This document shows positions 42,817 to 46,255 of a stretch of DNA of 46,255 bases, piece after piece; position 1 is the stretch's first letter, and every line of letters begins with the position of its first letter. Source of the DNA: Bacteroidales bacterium (GTDB lineage Bacteria; Bacteroidota; Bacteroidia; Bacteroidales; UBA4181); NCBI GenBank assembly GCA_031270985.1, contig JAISWR010000105.1, forward strand, positions 1-46,255, written 5' to 3'. Under the pieces are notes generated by a model. The model was not told the origin of the DNA. It did not search any database and saw only the letters and a list, made by a program, of their open reading frames with translations. The position numbers and the translations under genes are program-made.

Positions 42817-43109
42817 AAAAAATCATCTTCTTTTTCCTGCCGTTGCTGAAAAACAAATATACATTGTCACTGATGGTGTTTTTCGCGTGGATCGTTTTTT
42901 TTGACTCCAATAATCTAATAAACAGAGCTATCAGATTGAAACAGGTACACCGATTGGAGAAAGAAAAAATTTATTACGAGCAGAAAATTGCGGAAGACCA
43001 TGAAAAACTCGACGAATTGACCGGTAATCCGGAAAAACTCGAAAAATTTGCCCGTGAACAATACCTGATGAAGCGGGCCAATGAAGATATTTTCATCATC
43101 GAAAAATGA
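42813..43109 (+). CDS. septum formation initiator (DivIC/FtsB-like)
   Basis: A 98-residue divisome protein: an N-terminal helix (YTLSLMVFFAWIVFFDS), then a coiled coil (LKQVHRLEKEKIYYEQKIAE) ending in a conserved EKLEKFAREQYLMKRANEDI then FII. The true start is ATG 42813, overlapping the alkD stop. The longer frame that begins at 42645 is an artefact inside alkD. The family links the periplasmic division proteins FtsL/FtsQ. It overlaps maf by 4 bases. Confidence 0.88.
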   Translation: MKKIIFFFLPLLKNKYTLSLMVFFAWIVFFDSNNLINRAIRLKQVHRLEKEKIYYEQKIAEDHEKLDELTGNPEKLEKFAREQYLMKRANEDIFIIEK

Positions 43110-43711
43110 ATCCTCCGCTTTTTCCCGTTTATCAACTCCCGCTGGTGTTGGCGTCCAAATCTCCGCGCCGCGCGGAACTGTTGCGGCAGGCAGGTTTCCG
43201 TTTCACCACATGCGATGCGGACAACGCGGACGAATCCTATCCGGAAGAACTACAGGGAGCGGAAATCCCGCTGTATCTGGCAGAGCTGAAATCTGATGCG
43301 TTCATGCGGCGTTACACAACGGATAACGACACGGTGGTGATCACAGCCGACACTATCGTATGGTTGCAGGGCAAGATATTGGGCAAACCTGCCGGCAGGG
43401 ATGACACCATCCGCATGTTGGCGTCGCTGTCGGGCAATATGCATCAGGTATTTACCGGAGTATGTCTGGCGTCTGCCGCTCAAAAACATCTGTTCTGCGC
43501 GGAGAGCAAAGTGTGGTTCAAAGAACTGTCTGCCGGAGAAATAGCGTATTACGCCGACGCCTGCCACCCTTTTGACAAAGCGGGCGCATACGGGATACAG
43601 GAATGGATAGGCTGCGTGGGTATTGAGCGAATCGAAGGCTCTTATTTCAACGTGGTAGGGTTGCCGGTGCAACAACTGTATGTCGAACTTCACCGTTTCA
43701 TTGCCCATTGA
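43106..43711 (+). CDS. maf: Maf-family nucleoside triphosphate pyrophosphatase
   Basis: A 201-residue house-cleaning pyrophosphatase for modified or dTTP/UTP-type nucleotides. Motifs: LASKSPRRAELLRQAGF near the N-terminus, VITADTIVWLQGKILGKPAG (active-site Asp), and DKAGAYGIQEWIG with the following GSYFNVVGLP. Length is normal. Start and stop overlap its neighbours by a few bases. Confidence 0.93.
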   Translation: MNPPLFPVYQLPLVLASKSPRRAELLRQAGFRFTTCDADNADESYPEELQGAEIPLYLAELKSDAFMRRYTTDNDTVVITADTIVWLQGKILGKPAGRDDTIRMLASLSGNMHQVFTGVCLASAAQKHLFCAESKVWFKELSAGEIAYYADACHPFDKAGAYGIQEWIGCVGIERIEGSYFNVVGLPVQQLYVELHRFIAH

Positions 43712-43716
43712 CGCGG

Positions 43717-44439
43717 ATGGGAAACGACATTTTCCGGTTCAAACAGTTTGCCGTAGGACAAGCGCTGGCTGCCATGAAAGTGGGTGAGGACAGCGTATTG
43801 CTGGGTGCATGGGCTGACGTATCCCGATCGCGCAGGATATTGGATGTGGGTACAGGCACGGGGCTGTTGGCATTGATGATGGCGCAGCGCACCTGCGGAA
43901 AAGCCATGATTGACGCGGTGGAGATAGACGCCGACGCCTGCCGTCAAGCCCGACTGAACGTGGCTGACAGCCCATGGGCAGAGCAAATAAAAGTATTTCA
44001 TGCCGATTTCCGCGATTTCGCCCAGCAAAATGCCCCTTACGACCTGATTATTTCCAACCCGCCTTATTTCAGAGGTTCGTTACAATCCGCCAACCGGCAA
44101 CGCATGTTGGCACGGCACGACAACTGCCTTTCGCTTTCCGACCTGAACGTTTGTGCCATGCCTCTGCTGGCTCCGGACGGCATCATCGCCGTAGTGTTGC
44201 CGCCCGACGAGGCTCAACGATTCATCCGGAATGCCTCACCGAGATTATCCGCAGTACGCATACTCCACGTACAGGCATACCCCGCGAAACCTCCTTACCG
44301 GACACTTCTGGAACTGTCGCCCAAAGCAATGCCCGTTTCCGAAGCAACACTCTGCATTGAAAATGAAACCCGAAACGGCTATACCGACGAATACCGTTCA
44401 TTGACACAGGCATTTTATTTGAAATTGTCCATTAGGTAG
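43717..44439 (+). CDS. tRNA1(Val) (adenine37-N6)-methyltransferase, TrmN6/YfiC-like
   Basis: A 240-residue SAM methyltransferase. Motifs: FRFKQFAVGQALAAMKVGED, LDVGTGTGLLALMMAQR (SAM site), AVEIDADACRQA and the NPPY catalytic tetrad in LIISNPPYFRGSL for N6-adenine methylation. ATG 43717 is preferred. A TTG at 43708 would overlap maf. It closes the cluster of five genes. TrmN6 is the closest named family; another small RNA or DNA target cannot be excluded. Confidence 0.87.
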   Translation: MGNDIFRFKQFAVGQALAAMKVGEDSVLLGAWADVSRSRRILDVGTGTGLLALMMAQRTCGKAMIDAVEIDADACRQARLNVADSPWAEQIKVFHADFRDFAQQNAPYDLIISNPPYFRGSLQSANRQRMLARHDNCLSLSDLNVCAMPLLAPDGIIAVVLPPDEAQRFIRNASPRLSAVRILHVQAYPAKPPYRTLLELSPKAMPVSEATLCIENETRNGYTDEYRSLTQAFYLKLSIR

Positions 44440-44475
44440 AAAAAGATTGATGGAAACAGATGCGTTAACGTTTAC

Positions 44476-45345
44476 TTAATTTCCTTTTTTATATTTCCCG
44501 TTAATGCTACCAACAGATAAATCCAACGGCGCATTCGCTATATTCAGAACGCCATCTTTGATTTCATAATACCATACTTGTTTTTTGGTAATTACATAAT
44601 TTTCAAAAAATATTATTATGGTTTCTTTGTCGAAAAGAAAAGTCCCTTCTTTATGAAAAGGTTTTCCCATTGCAAATGATCTGTGCAATATCAGTTTGTT
44701 CCCGCTGAATGTTAATGTGACAGGTTTTTTCGGGGTAAATGTTCCTTTCCATACACCGTCTAAATATTCGGGATTTGCTGCTGAAAATGCCAAATATTCT
44801 TTTTGCTTTTGGATTTGTTCTGCAATTGTTTTTATCCGCTCATTTCTTGCTTTTTCGTATTCGACTAAACCGTCTTCCATCATTTTTTTTGCCTGTTCAA
44901 GTTTTCCTTCATCCTCTATTTCTTCGAACATAAACAGATATGAACCTTTTAGCAAACTTGTCATTTTGCTGTACAGCCTGTAGTATTTTCCTTCTTCTAA
45001 AGTGGATTGCACAGGCGTAGGCGCAACAATGTTTGAGGTGTCGTTATTTTCTGTTGTTTGGCGAACATCAAAGGCGATCATATCGGCGCTCACAATTGCC
45101 CACCGGCTTGCATTCAAACCCTTCGAAACGTTTACATATTGGATATCCCAACTTTTACTTGTGACAGTTACGCCGTCTAACCATATAAAAACGGGTTTTT
45201 CTATGGGATTTAACAGAACAGTGTCAAAATCAAAATCAATGCTTTTGGCATACGCTATTGCCGCTTTTTGATTTGCGTCTTGCGCCGTTGCCCAACAAAC
45301 GCCAAAAGTAAAAATCACTATTGATAAAATAATTTTATTTTTCAT
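44476..45345 (-). CDS. secreted protein of unknown function
   Basis: A 289-residue protein starting at ATG 45345, which overlaps the stop of the upstream gene (ATGA). MKNKIILSIVIFTFGVCWAT then AQDANQKAA is a signal peptide with likely cleavage after AQ. A charged helical or coiled-coil stretch spans about residues 130-185 (EEIEDEGKLEQAKKMMEDGL). A C-terminal beta domain (VWKGTFTPKKPVTLTFSGNK, ITKKQVWYYEIKDGVLNI) has the up-and-down look of a small lipocalin-like domain. Base composition is more AT-rich than the genes to the left. No family recognised. Confidence 0.65.
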   Translation of the reverse strand: MKNKIILSIVIFTFGVCWATAQDANQKAAIAYAKSIDFDFDTVLLNPIEKPVFIWLDGVTVTSKSWDIQYVNVSKGLNASRWAIVSADMIAFDVRQTTENNDTSNIVAPTPVQSTLEEGKYYRLYSKMTSLLKGSYLFMFEEIEDEGKLEQAKKMMEDGLVEYEKARNERIKTIAEQIQKQKEYLAFSAANPEYLDGVWKGTFTPKKPVTLTFSGNKLILHRSFAMGKPFHKEGTFLFDKETIIIFFENYVITKKQVWYYEIKDGVLNIANAPLDLSVGSINGKYKKGN

Positions 45346-46255
45346 TCCTTTTTTAGCGGTTCCAAAATATTTTCGGGAACATCCTGCGGGGTAGTGGTAT
45401 TTCTTAATACGGCATATACCTGTTCGGTGCCGCATCCGCTTATAACGACCTTTACCGTCCCGTAGATGCAGGCGTCGGTTATCGACAGGTCGCAGGAGAC
45501 AATATCATCCAGTACTATTTTGGCGTCCGGCGTCGCGAAAGGCGTTGCGGTTTTGATTCCGCCTTTGAGTACCACATTGCTTAATCCGGCGCTATGATAC
45601 GATGTTAATATGATGGTTTGCTCGAGGGTTCGGAACTCAAGTTTTGACTTCTCATTGTTCAATTTCGTAAAATTTTTCGGGGACAGGTAGAGTTCATCGG
45701 CGTTCAGTTGCAGTTCCGTAACTTGTGCGGCGTCGGCGGTGACGGTCAGTTGCAGTTCCACATTTTTCGACTTTTCGAAATCTACAGTTCCCGAATAAAC
45801 CTGTGGTTCGGCAAAACGGAGAAACTTGCCTTCCGTGTCGCTGGGGGCTACGAGTTCGCCTCCCAACAGTGGCGCGGAAGTCAAAACGTGGGGGGTTTTT
45901 TTATCCAGCGATACGATGAAGAAACACGGCGGCGTTGCTGCCGCTACAAATTCGCTGCTGTCGATTCCCCGGAAGCAGACAAGCGCATATTTGGCCTTTG
46001 TTTCCCCGGCTACGGCAATGGTGGAAAACCACACCGCCGCCGAATCCGTTCCGTCATCCCCGACGGTGAGCGATTCGATCTGCAACGGTTCGGCGGGGTT
46101 CTCCGCGTTCACCGCAAACATCCGTCCCGTCAGCAGATCGACATTTCCCTTGTCGAAGTTCAGCCGTGCGTTCGAATACGCAACGGATAACACATCCGCT
46201 TTAAGGCTGTCCGCAAACGCCAGTCCGATTCCCGCCCCGTTGACCGCCGGTTCGA
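45342..46255 (-). CDS. hypothetical protein, 5' end outside window
   Basis: The minus-strand frame ends at TGA 45342-45344 and stays open to the window edge, so the GTG at 46193 is not the start: upstream codons read EPAVNGAGIGLAFADSLKAD into the first visible residues. At least 303 residues are present. It is rich in T/V/A beta strands (ADAAQVTELQLNADELYLSP, QVYSGTVDFEKSKNVELQLT) with no motif I know. The start overlap with the 44476 gene (ATGA) says the two are translated together. Probably exported, but the N-terminus is not visible. Confidence 0.6.
   Translation of the reverse strand, partial: EPAVNGAGIGLAFADSLKADVLSVAYSNARLNFDKGNVDLLTGRMFAVNAENPAEPLQIESLTVGDDGTDSAAVWFSTIAVAGETKAKYALVCFRGIDSSEFVAAATPPCFFIVSLDKKTPHVLTSAPLLGGELVAPSDTEGKFLRFAEPQVYSGTVDFEKSKNVELQLTVTADAAQVTELQLNADELYLSPKNFTKLNNEKSKLEFRTLEQTIILTSYHSAGLSNVVLKGGIKTATPFATPDAKIVLDDIVSCDLSITDACIYGTVKVVISGCGTEQVYAVLRNTTTPQDVPENILEPLKKE

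Noticed and set aside
1-46255. CRISPR array or other regularly spaced repeat
   Set aside because: No direct repeat with regular spacing was seen on reading; only isolated inverted repeats.

Overview
The window looks like ordinary chromosome from a member of the order Bacteroidales (phylum Bacteroidota). Four things point there: repeated TAnnTTTG promoter -7 boxes, some with an upstream TTTG; start codons without clear Shine-Dalgarno sites; a run of Bacteroidales-typical families (DUF6048, DUF6452, DUF4270, DUF5686, DUF1460, BT_3928-like DoxX, BACON lipoprotein, MuiA/DUF4139); and bifunctional HisB with archaeal-type ApgM. I cannot assign family or genus. No phage, CRISPR array, conjugative element or polysaccharide locus is visible.

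Layout. 0-0.2 kb: the 3' end of an IS1-family transposase entering from the left. 0.3-6.5 kb: a GT4 glycosyltransferase, a DoxX/MauE membrane protein, then a tight block of metallophosphoesterase, Nudix hydrolase, alpha/beta hydrolase and trmB. 6.6-9.8 kb: a secreted DUF1460 protein, the DUF6452-DUF6048 envelope pair, a 45-residue lipoprotein and a putative beta-barrel protein. 9.86-10.1 kb: tRNA-Gly(GCC) and tRNA-Leu(UAA), each followed by a hairpin. 10.2-12.8 kb (minus): an operon of TPR membrane protein, ribH and a stand-alone non-catalytic half of an M16 peptidase. 13-16.4 kb: YigZ, a LamG-fold secreted protein, an ArgE-type deacylase and a VanX-type dipeptidase. 16.4-17.4 kb: a gene-decay patch with a probable glycosidase fragment and a transposase relic. 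17.5-24.8 kb: DUF5686, recN, a small membrane protein, hisB, apgM and an ECF sigma factor. 25-28.6 kb: hypF-hypA and YitT. 28.6-30.6 kb: a broken signal peptidase I gene, agmatine deiminase, and a perfect intrinsic terminator just before the next gene. 30.6-38.5 kb: a MuiA-family protein carrying a TonB-plug-like insertion, a lipoprotein, a secreted tyrosine phosphatase, pckA, a BACON lipoprotein, an IS5-like relic and a DUF6786-like protein. 38.6-44.4 kb: a DUF4270 lipoprotein overlapping an outer-membrane protein gene, then a coupled five-gene housekeeping cluster (RsmI-like methyltransferase, AlkD, DivIC/FtsB, Maf, TrmN6). 44.5 kb to the end (minus): two overlapping genes of unknown function, the second cut by the window edge.

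I did not find a clearly new multi-gene system. The points most worth a second look are the TonB-plug-like segment inside the MuiA protein, four promoters placed so that the start codon would be at or next to +1 (leaderless mRNAs), the intrinsic terminator 14 bases before the MuiA-family start codon, the orphan half M16 peptidase in the riboflavin operon, and several pseudogene relics that gene callers would miss.
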